From: Neorhizobium galegae
Lineage (GTDB): Bacteria; Pseudomonadota; Alphaproteobacteria; Rhizobiales; Rhizobiaceae
Assembly (NCBI RefSeq): GCF_017877055.1
Contig: NZ_JAGIPG010000001.1
Coordinates: 682,001-746,000, forward strand
Length of the DNA: 64,000 nt
Reading direction: 5' to 3'
Shown: positions 47,214 to 56,770 of the stretch, in pieces
Layout of the letters: the number at the start of each line of letters is the position of its first letter
Numbering within the stretch: position 1 is the stretch's first letter
Notes under the pieces: model-generated
Database searches by the model: none
Seen by the model: the letters and a program-made list of their open reading frames with translations, nothing else
Told to the model about the DNA's origin: nothing
Made by a program: the position numbers and the translations under genes

Positions 47214-48392
47214 ATGGCAAACGCCGCAAAGCCGGACCTGCGTCCGAACAATACCCACTTTTCTTCTGGCCCTTGCTCGAAGCGCCCCGGTTGGTCGCTC
47301 GAAGCGCTCTCCGATGCTCCGCTCGGTCGCTCGCACCGCGCCAAGGTCGGCAAGGCGAAGCTCAAGCAGGCCATCGACCTCACCCGTGAAATTCTGAACG
47401 TGCCGGCGGATTACCGCATCGGCATCGTGCCGGCTTCCGATACCGGCGCCGTCGAAATGGCGCTCTGGTCGCTGCTCGGCGAGCGCGGCGTCGACATGCT
47501 GTCCTGGGAAAGCTTTGGCGCCGGCTGGGTCACCGACGTCGTCAAGCAGCTCAAGCTCAAGGACGTCCGCAAGATCGAAGCCGGCTACGGCCTGCTTCCG
47601 GACCTTTCCACGGTCGATTTCGACCGTGACGTGGTCTTCACCTGGAACGGCACCACCTCGGGCGTCCGCGTTCCGAACGCCGACTTCATCCCGGCAGACC
47701 GCAAGGGCCTGACGATCTGCGACGCCACCTCGGCGGCGTTTGCGCAGGACATGGATTTTGCCAAGCTCGACGTCGTCACCTTCTCCTGGCAGAAGGTTCT
47801 GGGCGGCGAGGGCGGTCACGGCATGCTGATCCTTTCCCCGCGCGCTGTCGAGCGGCTGCAGACCTACGTTCCGGCCTGGCCGCTGCCAAAAATCTTCCGC
47901 CTCACCTCGGGCGGCAAGCTGATCGAAGGCATCTTCGTCGGCGAGACGATCAACACGCCGTCGATGCTCTGCGTCGAGGACTATATCGACGCGCTGCAGT
48001 GGGCAAAGTCGGTCGGCGGCCTTGAAGGCCTGATCGCCCGCGCCGATGCCAATGCCAAGGTCATCCACGATTTCGTGGCCGCCAATGCCTGGATCGACAA
48101 CCTCGCCGTCGACCCGGCGACGCGCTCCAACACCTCGGTCTGCCTGAAGATCGCCGACGCAGATGTCGCCGCTCTTGATGCCGACGCGCAGGAAGCCTTT
48201 GCCAAGGGCATGGTGTCTATCCTCGAAAAGGAAGGCGTCGCGCTTGATATCGGGGCCTATCGCGATGCGCCGTCCGGCCTTCGCATCTGGGCGGGCGCTA
48301 CGATCGACGCGGCCGACATGAAGGCTCTGATGCCGTGGCTCACCTATGCTTTCGAAACGCAGAAGGCTGCGCTTTCCAAGGCCGCCGCTTAA
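47214..48392 (+). CDS. serC: phosphoserine aminotransferase
   Basis: PLP enzyme for the second step of serine synthesis, also used in pyridoxal phosphate synthesis. It belongs to the alphaproteobacterial subtype: [16 protein letters not shown] near the start, and the PLP lysine in [15 protein letters not shown] near residue 195. I start at ATG 47214 ([11 protein letters not shown]), giving 392 residues; the frame is open upstream through the leader. serA follows after 82 bases. Confidence 0.95.
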   Translation: MANAAKPDLRPNNTHFSSGPCSKRPGWSLEALSDAPLGRSHRAKVGKAKLKQAIDLTREILNVPADYRIGIVPASDTGAVEMALWSLLGERGVDMLSWESFGAGWVTDVVKQLKLKDVRKIEAGYGLLPDLSTVDFDRDVVFTWNGTTSGVRVPNADFIPADRKGLTICDATSAAFAQDMDFAKLDVVTFSWQKVLGGEGGHGMLILSPRAVERLQTYVPAWPLPKIFRLTSGGKLIEGIFVGETINTPSMLCVEDYIDALQWAKSVGGLEGLIARADANAKVIHDFVAANAWIDNLAVDPATRSNTSVCLKIADADVAALDADAQEAFAKGMVSILEKEGVALDIGAYRDAPSGLRIWAGATIDAADMKALMPWLTYAFETQKAALSKAAA

Positions 48393-48474
48393 AGCAAGTC
48401 GCGTATCCGGCTCCGCTGACGAAGCGGAGCCCATTTCCTCATTCACGACAGAAACTTTTTCAGGAGGCCCACTG

Positions 48475-50070
48475 ATGGCACCTCGCGTTCTCGTATCCGA
48501 CGAATTGTCGGAAACCGCCGTCCAGATCTTTCGCGATCGCGGCGTCGAAGTCGATTTCCAGCCGAAGCTCGGCAAGGACAAGGAAAAGCTTGCCGAGATC
48601 ATCGGCAACTATGACGGCCTTGCGATCCGTTCCGCCACCAAGGCGACCGAAAAGCTGATCGCGGCCGCGACCAACCTCAAGGTCATCGGTCGCGCCGGCA
48701 TCGGCGTCGACAATGTCGATATCCCGGCCGCCTCGCGCCGCGGCATCATCGTCATGAACACCCCGTTCGGCAACTCGATCACCACGGCCGAACACGCCAT
48801 TGCCCTGATGTTCGCCGTCGCCCGCCAGCTTCCGGCTGCCGACGCCTCGACCCAGGCCGGCAAGTGGGAAAAGTCGCGCTTCATGGGCGTCGAGATCACC
48901 GGCAAGATCCTCGGCGTCATCGGCGCCGGCAATATCGGCGGCATCGTCTGCAAGAAGGCGATCGGCATCGGCATGCACGTTCTCGCCTATGACCCCTTCC
49001 TGTCGGCCGAGCGCGCCGAAGAAATGGGCGTCACCAAGGTCGAGCTCGACGAGCTTCTGGCCCAGGCCGACTTCATCACCCTGCACGTCCCGATGACCGA
49101 CAAGACCCGCGGCATCCTCGGCAAGGAAGCGCTCGCCAAGACCAAGCCCGGCGTTCGCATCATCAACTGCGCCCGCGGCGGCCTCGTCGATGAGGCAGCG
49201 CTTGCCGAAGCCATCAAGTCCGGCCATGTCGCCGGCGCCGGCTTCGACGTGTTCGAAGTCGAACCCGCCACCGAAAGCCCGCTCTTCGGCCTCGAAAACG
49301 TCGTCTGCACCCCGCATCTCGGCGCCTCGACCACGGAAGCGCAGGAAAACGTCGCTCTTCAGGTCGCCGAGCAGATGTCGGACTATCTGGTCAAGGGCGC
49401 TGTCTCGAACGCCATCAACATGCCGTCGATCACGGCGGAAGAAGCGCCGCGCCTGAAGCCCTTCATCCGGCTTGCCGACGTGCTCGGCGCCTTCGTCGGC
49501 CAGGTCACCGAGGATGCGATCAAGGAAATCGAGATTCTCTATGACGGCTCGACCGCCTCGATGAACACCAAGGCGCTGACGAGCGCGCTGCTCGCCGGCC
49601 TCATCCGCAGCCAGGTCGCCGACGTCAACATGGTTTCGGCGCCGATCATGATCAAGGAAAAGGGCATCATCCTGTCCGAAGCCAAGCGCGACAAGTCGGG
49701 CGTCTTCGACGGCTATATCAAGCTGACCGTCACCACCGACACGATGACCCGCTCGGTTGCCGGCACGGTCTTCTCGGACGGCAAGCCGCGCTTCATCCAG
49801 ATCAAGGGCATCAACCTCGATGCGGATGTCGGCACCAACATGGTCTACATCGCCAATACCGACGTTCCCGGCATGATCGGCTTCATCGGCACGACGCTCG
49901 GCAATGCCGGCGTCAACATCGCCAACTTCCATCTCGGCCGCGACCAGGAAGGCGGCGACGCGATCGCCCTCCTTTATGTCGACGGCCCGGTTCCGGCCGA
50001 GGTGCTGGCGAAACTGACCGCCAACCCGGCGATCCGCCAGGCCAAGCCGCTGGCGTTCAACGTCGACTGA
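48475..50070 (+). CDS. serA: D-3-phosphoglycerate dehydrogenase
   Basis: NAD-dependent first step of serine synthesis from 3-phosphoglycerate. NAD motif GVIGAGNIGG near residue 148, catalytic Arg in NCARGGLVDE near 234, Glu about 263 and His in TPHLGAST near 283. After the catalytic part come an allosteric substrate-binding domain and a C-terminal ACT domain (VYIANTDVPGMIGFIGTTL). At 531 residues it is the long form. ATG 48475 has AGGAGG upstream. In an operon with serC. Confidence 0.96.
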   Translation: MAPRVLVSDELSETAVQIFRDRGVEVDFQPKLGKDKEKLAEIIGNYDGLAIRSATKATEKLIAAATNLKVIGRAGIGVDNVDIPAASRRGIIVMNTPFGNSITTAEHAIALMFAVARQLPAADASTQAGKWEKSRFMGVEITGKILGVIGAGNIGGIVCKKAIGIGMHVLAYDPFLSAERAEEMGVTKVELDELLAQADFITLHVPMTDKTRGILGKEALAKTKPGVRIINCARGGLVDEAALAEAIKSGHVAGAGFDVFEVEPATESPLFGLENVVCTPHLGASTTEAQENVALQVAEQMSDYLVKGAVSNAINMPSITAEEAPRLKPFIRLADVLGAFVGQVTEDAIKEIEILYDGSTASMNTKALTSALLAGLIRSQVADVNMVSAPIMIKEKGIILSEAKRDKSGVFDGYIKLTVTTDTMTRSVAGTVFSDGKPRFIQIKGINLDADVGTNMVYIANTDVPGMIGFIGTTLGNAGVNIANFHLGRDQEGGDAIALLYVDGPVPAEVLAKLTANPAIRQAKPLAFNVD

Positions 50071-50111
50071 GGCGGGGAAGGCCGCGGCTTCCGCAGCGGT
50101 GCCATTCGAAG

Positions 50112-50152
50112 AAAAAGGGACAGGTCTTCACGGACCTCTCCCTTTGCTTTTC
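50112..50152 (+). terminator. intrinsic terminator of serCA
   Basis: AAAGGGACAGGTC (50114-50126) pairs with GACCTCTCCCTTT (50133-50145) with one mismatch, followed by GCTTTTC. It lies 43 bases past the serA stop. Confidence 0.75.
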
Positions 50153-50278
50153 ATGGAACGAGTATGAAACCGAGCTGCCGGAGGACTGCGGAGGGGACTT
50201 GCGGATCAGGAGTAGACAAGGCCAATCACGCCTCGGAACGATCCGTTCTCCACGAACGTCGCGGGCAACCTGCGCCGA

Positions 50279-50497
50279 TCACAGCGCCAAAGCGCGCCGG
50301 CTGCCGCCGATTTCCAGTTCAACCGGATTTTCGGTTTGGATCGAACCGATCGCTGCCGTTACGGCTTTAACGTCCGCTCCCGGCTCGACGGTGACCACGA
50401 GCCTGGCCGGAAAACCCATGCGGATGCTCACATCCCGCACCGCTGCCTGACGATCGAGTGCTTTTTCCAACAGGCGTTTTTGCTCAGTTATGGTCAT
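50279..50497 (-). CDS. 72-residue protein next to a serine protease
   Basis: A small protein with a predicted helix (EQKRLLEKALDRQ), then strand (VSIRMGF), strand (ARLVVTVEPG), helix (VKAVTAAIGSI) and strand (PVELEIGG), which looks like a small alpha/beta sandwich. No signal peptide or membrane segment. It starts 37 bases after the protease stop on the same strand and is probably the last gene of that unit. The ribosome binding site is weak. Its strand-strand-helix-strand order resembles residues 45-105 of the protease. No known family is recognised. Confidence 0.55.
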   Translation of the reverse strand: MTITEQKRLLEKALDRQAAVRDVSIRMGFPARLVVTVEPGADVKAVTAAIGSIQTENPVELEIGGSRRALAL

Positions 50498-50534
50498 CCT
50501 GTTAATGTAGCTCTGGGTTGTTCACGGGTCAAGA

Positions 50535-51626
50535 TCACAGCTGGGACAGCTTATAGGCCTTGAAAATCTCGGGTAAGGCGCAGGCATAGGACACAAAGGT
50601 TTTTTCGCTGCCGCGCTCGGTCATGCCGGCGGCAAAGATCAGGCCGAAAGGGGCCCGCGCGCCTTCCAGGTAACATATCGAGCCGGAATCGCCGACATCG
50701 CTGAAGGGATGAGCCTGATCGACGGTCTCGATCTCGATCAGATTGTCGAAGCGGCAGTTTCCAAGCGACGGAACGCCCACGATGACGTCGTTGATGCCGA
50801 TCACGACCTTGGTGATGGAGGCCGTGGTATAAGCGGTCTTGCGGCCATGCTTGGCGACGGTTGCAGTTTCGCCGATCTCCTGAACCAGTTTGTCGAGATC
50901 GTCCACGGATGCGGGGGCATGGAAGCTGAGGCCGTTGTCGGCCGCGCCCGAGGACCGGGGGATTTCGTTGCCTTGTCCGGCCACTTCCTGTTCCTCGCCC
51001 AGGACGCAATAGGCGGCGTCGAATTCGTTGCTGCCGCTTCGGCGCAGTTTTCGGTAATTGCCCAGCACTCCGATGACATTGGCGGCGTCGCCCGGCTGGT
51101 CGGGAATGCCGGGCTGGTAGATCTCGTCGGCGATGCGGGCGGCATTGGCAAGGGCGATCACGTGATTGTTGGTCAAGGCAACGGTTGCGCCGTCTTCCTG
51201 TCTGGCAAACATGCCAAGCGTGCCGGGCGGTCCTTCGCCATGGCCGATCGAGATGCCGATTTCAAGCGGACGGTTGCGGCTGCCTCCTGGAGCATCGGCC
51301 GGTTTCGTGGCCGCCGCCGTCAGCTGCAGCCGGGACGGGATGTAGGCCTTCACGATTGCGACATCGGCCTCGTTCTGGTTGGGGAGGGTGCTGAGGATCT
51401 GCTTTGCCTGGCTCATGCCGCGCCCGCTGGCGTTTTCCAGGCGGATGGCGATCGCATAGTCGCCCGGCTTCCTGTAGCGGGCGCCGATCGCCAGCCGCTG
51501 GCCCGTGTAACGCGGAACATCCGCGGCGGTGGTACGAACGGTGGGCTCCTGAGCGAGGCCGAGAACGGTATTGTAATATCGGTCGATGACCTCGTCCCGC
51601 AGAGCAAAAACGCTTTCGAGCTTCAT
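50535..51626 (-). CDS. trypsin-like serine protease with N-terminal extension
   Basis: A 363-residue S1-fold peptidase. The triad is visible: His in VALTNNHVIALAN near residue 165, Asp in NEFDAAYCVLG near 210, and Ser in DVGDSGSICYLEG near 312. Residues 1-130 are an extension with no known domain but a strand-strand-helix-strand pattern (DYAIAIRLEN, QAKQILSTL, EADVAIV). There is no signal peptide, so it probably acts in the cytosol, unlike DegP-type proteases. ATG 51626 lies seven bases after the stop of the membrane gene, without a ribosome binding site, so translation is likely coupled. The frame upstream to 51728 is open but antisense-like. Confidence 0.75.
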   Translation of the reverse strand: MKLESVFALRDEVIDRYYNTVLGLAQEPTVRTTAADVPRYTGQRLAIGARYRKPGDYAIAIRLENASGRGMSQAKQILSTLPNQNEADVAIVKAYIPSRLQLTAAATKPADAPGGSRNRPLEIGISIGHGEGPPGTLGMFARQEDGATVALTNNHVIALANAARIADEIYQPGIPDQPGDAANVIGVLGNYRKLRRSGSNEFDAAYCVLGEEQEVAGQGNEIPRSSGAADNGLSFHAPASVDDLDKLVQEIGETATVAKHGRKTAYTTASITKVVIGINDVIVGVPSLGNCRFDNLIEIETVDQAHPFSDVGDSGSICYLEGARAPFGLIFAAGMTERGSEKTFVSYACALPEIFKAYKLSQL

Positions 51627-51633
51627 GGCGCGC

Positions 51634-52101
51634 CTATTGCTTTGACCCGGAATAGATAAACGGCGGCAGTGCCCCGAAAAGGAACAGAAGCGCCATCCCG
51701 ATGCGGCTGTCGACGCTGGAAAAGCCAAGCAGAGGGCCGCCCTGGGAGAGAAGCCATCCGCAATAGGCGGCGCTGGCGATCAGCACGACCGGCCATTGCA
51801 CATCCTTGAGCGTTGCGCCCGGACGCGGCGTGCCCCAGATCCGCAGGAGCGCCGTCAGTACCAGGCAGCCTATCGGCAACACCCAGTTGATGACGTAATA
51901 GGCGACTGCGTCTTCGGCGAGACGCGCCATATCGGACGGCGCGAATATGGCACGGATGGATGCGTAGATTACAAGGACATCGCCGGGAATCAGGCGAATG
52001 GCCCGTTCGGCGATTTCTCGCGCCCTGGACGGCTGTTCCTGCTTTCCGTCCGCCGTCACGACGACGGTCGGTGGTCTGACGATGCGATAGATATCCGGCA
52101 T
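51634..52101 (-). CDS. membrane protein of the protease unit
   Basis: A 155-residue protein: a soluble N-terminus (to about 45), then four hydrophobic stretches: IPGDVLVIYASIRAIF (weak), AYYVINWVLPIGCLVLTALL, WPVVLIASAAYCGWLLS and MALLFLFGALPPFIYS. No known family is recognised. I start at ATG 52101; the frame is open 24 codons upstream. It is the first gene of a minus-strand unit with the cytosolic serine protease and the 72-residue protein, and might anchor or regulate the protease. Confidence 0.6.
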   Translation of the reverse strand: MPDIYRIVRPPTVVVTADGKQEQPSRAREIAERAIRLIPGDVLVIYASIRAIFAPSDMARLAEDAVAYYVINWVLPIGCLVLTALLRIWGTPRPGATLKDVQWPVVLIASAAYCGWLLSQGGPLLGFSSVDSRIGMALLFLFGALPPFIYSGSKQ

Positions 52102-52407
52102 GCTGGCCCCCAACCCGATCTTCGCGCTATCGTTTGTTTTTATAATCCATCGCCGGTGGTGGAGCAACGGCAATATCCACGCATAAGATGCATTTGCCGG
52201 GGCTTACGGCGAGCGGTGGCACGCTTCTGCCCGCCGCTGACCGGAGTGTATTATTCCTCATAGGTTGTATTTGAGGCGCTTGGCTCCCGTTTCAAACTCC
52301 GTTATCTACTTCGACGGGAAAAAATGAGGGCGGGCCTAAAATCCTGAAGGCCGCCTCTCTATATAAGCAGGGCATTCCGCGATTGAGCGGTTTATGAGGA
52401 GAAAACG
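52102..52407. other. divergent promoter region
   Basis: About 300 bases between the membrane-protein gene (minus) and the Tim44-like gene (plus). Near 52365 is TATATAA, a possible -10 region for the plus-strand gene; no matching -35 is certain. An AATATC/GATATC-type symmetry is seen on the left side. No gene is supported. Confidence 0.3.
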
Positions 52408-53457
52408 ATGTTATCGAACCTTCGGCGTTTCAAGAACCTGTTCGCGATCCTGGCGATCGGAATGGCGGTTTCCTTGACCGCCGTGGACATGGCTGAGGCG
52501 CGCCGCGCCAGCGGCGGTTTCGGCAGCCGCGGCACGCGCACCTACTCGGCCCCGGCAACCACCAATACCGCGCCCACGGCGCCGACCGGCATCAACCGGT
52601 CGATGACGCCCAATACGCAGCAGAACGCCACGACGCCGCAGAACGGCCTCGGCCAGCAGGCGGCACAGCAACCCCGCCGCGGCCTCTTCGGTGGCATGTT
52701 CGGCGGCCTGCTTGGCGGTCTCGCTCTTGGCGGCCTGATCGGCATGCTGATGGGCACCGGTTTCGGTGGCATGGCCGGAATGCTGGGCATGTTGCTGCAG
52801 ATTGCGCTGATCGGTGGTCTCGCCATGCTGGCTTTCCGTTGGTTCGCTCGCCGTCAGCAGACGGCCGGCGGCCCGGCGGGCGGGGTGAATACCGGTTTTG
52901 GCCAGCCGCGCAATGCCTATGATGCGCCGAGCCAGAATACCTCGTCCTTCCAGATCCCGAAGATCGGATCGCTAGGCGGCGGCAATGGCCAGGGCGGTTT
53001 CGGCGGCGGCTACAATGCCGCTCCGCGCCAGGCCGGCCCGGAGACCGACGAGATCGGCATCACCAACCGTGACCTCGACCAGTTCGAGAAGCTGCTGACC
53101 AATGTCCAGTCAGCCTATGGCGACGAAGACTATGCCAAGCTCCGCAGCCTCACGACGCCGGAAGCGATGTCCTACCTGGCCGAGGAACTCGGCGAGAACG
53201 CCACCAACGGCGTCAAGAACGAGGTGAAGGACGTAAAGCTGCTGCAGGGCGATCTTTCGGAAGCCTGGCGCGAAAACGGCCAGGACTATGCGACGGTGGC
53301 GATGCGCTATTCGAGCGTCGACTATATGAAGGACCGCAAGACCGGCGCAGTCGCCGAAGGCGATCCGAACGCGGTGACCGAGACGGTCGAAGTCTGGACC
53401 TTCGTGCGCAAGCCGGCCAACGACTGGAAGCTTTCGGCGATCCAGGCGGCCGCCTAA
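52408..53457 (+). CDS. Tim44-like domain protein
   Basis: A 349-residue protein with an N-terminal membrane segment or uncleaved signal (10-30), a Gly/Ala/Gln-rich linker, a Gly-rich membrane hairpin at about 95-148 (GGMFGGLLGGLALGGLIGML), and a C-terminal Tim44 domain at about 215-345 (LDQFEKLLTNVQSAYGDEDY, then VEVWTFVRKPANDWKLSAIQ). Bacterial Tim44-like proteins are thought to sit at the inner membrane and act in lipid or protein handling; function here is open. AGGAG precedes the ATG. Confidence 0.82.
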   Translation: MLSNLRRFKNLFAILAIGMAVSLTAVDMAEARRASGGFGSRGTRTYSAPATTNTAPTAPTGINRSMTPNTQQNATTPQNGLGQQAAQQPRRGLFGGMFGGLLGGLALGGLIGMLMGTGFGGMAGMLGMLLQIALIGGLAMLAFRWFARRQQTAGGPAGGVNTGFGQPRNAYDAPSQNTSSFQIPKIGSLGGGNGQGGFGGGYNAAPRQAGPETDEIGITNRDLDQFEKLLTNVQSAYGDEDYAKLRSLTTPEAMSYLAEELGENATNGVKNEVKDVKLLQGDLSEAWRENGQDYATVAMRYSSVDYMKDRKTGAVAEGDPNAVTETVEVWTFVRKPANDWKLSAIQAAA

Positions 53458-53873
53458 CTTCGAAGCAGCGCGATGGTCTTTTCGTCGCGCTCACCATCAA
53501 AGAACTGCGAAAGGGCTCGGCTGAAAGGCGAGCCCTTTTTGCTGACCGCTTCGAACAGCGTCATAGAACTCTTGAATTTCATGTCGTCGGGCGAGCCGAG
53601 GATCGCATGCGCCGAAAGACCAGGATGGGACAGCATCGCGTCGGTGCATTCGATAAGCCGGGGGCCAAGTAGGGGATGTTCCAGATAGGCCGTCGCTTCG
53701 GCCCTCGAGCCGATCGCGAAGCGCTGGGACATGATCGAAAAACCGAGTCCCGCGACCTGTGGGAAGACGTACCACATCCAGTGGGAGCGTTTTTTGCCAT
53801 CGCGCAGCTCGCCGATGACGCGCTCATAGACAGGCGCCTGCGCGTCGACAAAGCGCATGAGATCGAATTGCAT
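53454..53873 (-). CDS. DUF1810 family protein
   Basis: A 139-residue all-helical protein of the calpastatin-like DUF1810 family, with the usual FVDAQAPVYERVIGELRDGKK, HWMWYVFPQVAGLG and a conserved LFEAV near the end. Function is unknown in the whole family. I start at ATG 53873 with GGAGAG upstream. Its last four bases overlap the end of the convergent Tim44-like gene. Confidence 0.85.
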   Translation of the reverse strand: MQFDLMRFVDAQAPVYERVIGELRDGKKRSHWMWYVFPQVAGLGFSIMSQRFAIGSRAEATAYLEHPLLGPRLIECTDAMLSHPGLSAHAILGSPDDMKFKSSMTLFEAVSKKGSPFSRALSQFFDGERDEKTIALLRS

Positions 53874-54681
53874 TGTCTCTCCGTCCCGATCGCCCTGTTG
53901 CCACAAATCACCCCACCTCATGAAGACTCCCAAATCATGAGGTTTTTGCGGCCTCTTGCTCACAGTCCTCATTGAACGCCCCAGGTTTCGCGACGGTGGT
54001 TTGGAAGCGAGGATCGTGCCGCTTGTGATCTCCCCACCTGAGGGGGAGATGTCCGGCAGGACAGAGGGAGGCTTGCGTAGGCAAATCAGTCACTTGGGGC
54101 AAAGTTACCCCAAAATCGGTCTTTTTTCATCCCCGCCCGCCAAATCCATGCCTACAATCCACCCGTCCCGTTTCGGCTACACCGGTCCGCATAAGCGGCG
54201 AGATGGGACCGGTGATCTGGCGAACCGCCGTTATGCAAGCGGGTCGTCAGGGGCTGCGCAGAAAATGGTCCCCTCTCGCCTTGAGGTGGGGCGTGCGTGT
54301 GTCGCACACAACCCGGTATGGCATCCGTGCTCATTTCCACGGAGTTAAATTCGATATCGCCGCAGAGGGACCGGAGTTGCGCGGAAAAACACACCGAACG
54401 GGACGCGTCGCGTGTCACCTAAACTACTTATTACCAGGCCCCCGACGTGTCCCGGCCGAAACAAAAATGCGCCCATCCTCTTCGGGCGAGCGTCACGAGA
54501 CCCGCAGGATCACCAAGGGAGGAGTCCGTGATAACCGCAGATTGCCCGCCCTCCTTGCGTCCGGGCTCAATCCTTTCTATATCCCACAACAATTGCCTCC
54601 GACGGCCGATCCCGCCGCAGGCCCTGAATACGCCGCCTCTGTCATCTGGACCGGCGGCGTGAGAGACCGAGAGAGTTACCC
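53874..54681. other. 800-bp intergenic region with a palindromic repeat
   Basis: Between the DUF1810 gene and mnmA. It holds the repeat at 54025-54075. Open frames up to 160 codons on both strands have no start signals or domains. Near 54468-54498 GCGCCC pairs with GGGCG in a small hairpin, and a GGGAGGAG block is at 54520. The mnmA promoter must lie in the right half but I cannot place it. Confidence 0.4.
54025..54075. repeat. short palindromic intergenic repeat of the rhizobial type
   Basis: ATCTCCCC (54028-54035) faces GGGGAGAT (54043-54050), followed directly by a second small palindrome, GTCC-GGCA-GGAC (54051-54062), and AGAGGGAGG. From memory this two-part element recurs in intergenic DNA of Rhizobiaceae, like the RIME-type mosaic repeats. 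It may fold in RNA, but no flanking gene is obviously terminated by it. Confidence 0.65.
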
Positions 54682-55878
54682 GTGAATACGCTGGATTTTG
54701 ACAAGAGGCCGGAAGACACACGCGTTGTCGTTGCCATGTCGGGGGGAGTGGATTCCTCCGTCGTCGCCGGTCTGCTCAAACGCCAGGGTTATGACGTGCT
54801 CGGCATCACGCTGCAGCTCTACGACCATGGTGCGGCCGTGCACCGCGCCGGTTCATGCTGCGCCGGACAGGACATCGACGACGCGCGGCGGGTTTCCGAA
54901 ACGCTCGGAATCCCCCATTACGTGCTCGACTACGAAAAGCGGTTCCGCGAAACGGTGATCAACCCGTTCGCGGAAGCCTATGCGATGGGCGAAACGCCGG
55001 TCCCCTGCGTTGCCTGCAACCAGACGGTCAAGTTCGCCGATCTGCTGGCGACGGCCAAGGACCTCGGCGCCGATGCGCTGGCGACCGGCCACTATATCCG
55101 CTCCGCCGCCAATCCGTCGCCGGGCAACCCGAACCGCCGCGCATTGTTTCGCCCGATCGACAGCGATCGCGACCAGAGCTGGTTCCTGTTTGCAACGACC
55201 CAGGAGCAGATCGACTATCTGCGCTTCCCGCTCGGTGGCATGTCGAAGGCGCAGGTGCGCGAGTTGGCGGAAGAGATGGGCCTGGTGGTCGCCAAGAAGG
55301 CTGACAGCCAGGACATCTGCTTCGTGCCGCAGGGCAAATATGCCGACATCATCAACAAGGTGAAGCCGAACGCGGCACTTGCCGGCGATATCGTGCATAT
55401 GGACGGGCGTGTGCTCGGCCGCCACGAGGGGATCGTGCATTATACGATCGGCCAGCGCCGCGGGATCGGCATCGCCACCGGCGAGCCGCTCTATGTCGTT
55501 TACCTCGACGCCCGGTCGCGTCGGGTGATCGTCGGGCCGAAGGAAGCGCTCGATACCCACCGCGTCTATCTGCGCGACGTCAACTGGATCGGCGACGGTC
55601 TCCTCGGCGAGGATGCGGAGGGCGGATTTGCCTGTTTCGCCAAGGTGCGCTCGACGCGCCCGCCGACGCCGGCGATCCTCCATTGCGACAACCAGGGCGT
55701 CTATGTGGATCTGGCGATCGGCGAGGCCGGTGTCGCGCCGGGCCAGGCCTGTGTGCTCTATTCGGCCGAAGGTGCGGATGCGCGCGTTTACGGCGGCGGT
55801 TTCATCGAGCGTTCGGAACGGGCGGCCGAGGCCGAAACTGCTCTGAAGGCTCTGCTTTCGGCGCCGGTCGCAGCTTGA
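54682..55878 (+). CDS. mnmA: tRNA-specific 2-thiouridylase MnmA
   Basis: Thiolates U34 of Lys, Glu and Gln tRNAs. PP-loop [20 protein letters not shown] near residue 18; catalytic Cys in [11 protein letters not shown] near 112 and Cys in SQDICFVP near 210; ATGHYIR near 135; C-terminal barrel with [16 protein letters not shown]. Length 398 is normal. GTG 54682 is the chosen start. Confidence 0.95.
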   Translation: MNTLDFDKRPEDTRVVVAMSGGVDSSVVAGLLKRQGYDVLGITLQLYDHGAAVHRAGSCCAGQDIDDARRVSETLGIPHYVLDYEKRFRETVINPFAEAYAMGETPVPCVACNQTVKFADLLATAKDLGADALATGHYIRSAANPSPGNPNRRALFRPIDSDRDQSWFLFATTQEQIDYLRFPLGGMSKAQVRELAEEMGLVVAKKADSQDICFVPQGKYADIINKVKPNAALAGDIVHMDGRVLGRHEGIVHYTIGQRRGIGIATGEPLYVVYLDARSRRVIVGPKEALDTHRVYLRDVNWIGDGLLGEDAEGGFACFAKVRSTRPPTPAILHCDNQGVYVDLAIGEAGVAPGQACVLYSAEGADARVYGGGFIERSERAAEAETALKALLSAPVAA

Positions 55879-56013
55879 GGCCGGCACTTGCCACGGCCCA
55901 TGAAATTGCCGCCGGTTTTTGCCCAAACCCTGCTTGACACTTTGGTGACGGGGGACTTATAAGCCGCACGACCAAAGCGGAACCGGCCACGCCGGAACTT
56001 CCGCAGTCCCTGT

Positions 56014-56090
56014 GGCGGGGTAGCTCAGTTGGTGAGAGCGCAGGATTCATAACCCTGAGGTCGGCAGTTCAATTCTGCCTCCCGCTACCA
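56014..56090 (+). tRNA. tRNA-Met (CAT), elongator
   Basis: A 77-base cloverleaf. The acceptor GGCGGGG pairs with TCCCGCT (G-U at both ends), the D arm is AGCTCAGTTGGTGAGAGC, the anticodon loop holds CAT at 56048-56050 within CAGGATTCATAACCCTG, and the T arm is GGCAGTTCAATTCTGCC; CCA is encoded. The G1-U72 pair and lack of three G-C pairs in the anticodon stem point to the elongator, not the initiator. No CAT-specific lysidine mark can be judged from sequence, but tilS is in the window. Confidence 0.95.
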
Positions 56091-56313
56091 TTCAATCTCA
56101 TGGCAATAACCTGAAACCGCCCCGCACGATGGCGGAAGATTGAGCCACGCCGTGTTCAGGTGCCGGTTCGACCGAGCTGCGGGGTGGTGCTCCATTTGAA
56201 GCGGCGCCTGCCCGGTGGGGTGGGAAGCTCTTGTCTGCCGCAGGTTTGCCGGAACATTCTCGGCGGCTGCCGAACCCTGCTGTGTCCTACTTTTCTGAAA
56301 ACTGGAGACGCCC

Positions 56314-56715
56314 GTGACTCGCGACATTTCTACCGAAGAAGACCAAATCCGCGACATCGAACGGGCCAGGCTAAGCGCCCTGGTCAGTGGCGACGTGGCA
56401 GCGGCGCAGGCCCATCACGCGGCGGATTTCCAGCTGATCACGCCGATCGGCGCCGTTCTGTCGCGGGACCAATATCTCGGCGCGATCGCATCCGGACACA
56501 TCAAATATCTCACCTGGGAACCGGAGGAAATCGCTGTCCGTCTTTACGGCCCTGCGGCCATCATCCGCTACCGAGCACGGCTGGCCGTCGTTTTCGGCGG
56601 GCACCATGTGCCCCTCAGCGATTATTGGCATACCGACAGCTACGAGTATCGCGAGGGCCGCTGGGTTGCCGTATGGTCGCAGGCGACTGCCATCAGTCAC
56701 GGCAGTCCCGAATAA
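56314..56715 (+). CDS. NTF2-like (DUF4440) protein
   Basis: A 133-residue single-domain protein of the SnoaL/NTF2-like fold: helix IRDIERARLSALVSGDVAAA, then HAADFQLITPIGAVLSRDQY and RYRARLAVVFGGH, ending YREGRWVAVWSQATAI. These proteins bind or convert small molecules; nothing identifies the ligand here. It starts with GTG 56314, eight bases after CTGGAG. Single gene, convergent with the AraC gene. Confidence 0.75.
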   Translation: MTRDISTEEDQIRDIERARLSALVSGDVAAAQAHHAADFQLITPIGAVLSRDQYLGAIASGHIKYLTWEPEEIAVRLYGPAAIIRYRARLAVVFGGHHVPLSDYWHTDSYEYREGRWVAVWSQATAISHGSPE

Positions 56716-56770
56716 CTCGCACAGTCAAAGGCAACGAAGTTCACGGGTGACGCGCAGCTTCGTCTTATTG

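Noticed and set aside
53956-54685. Several 70-160-codon frames before mnmA
   Set aside because: They run through the palindromic repeat and lack ribosome binding sites and recognisable motifs.
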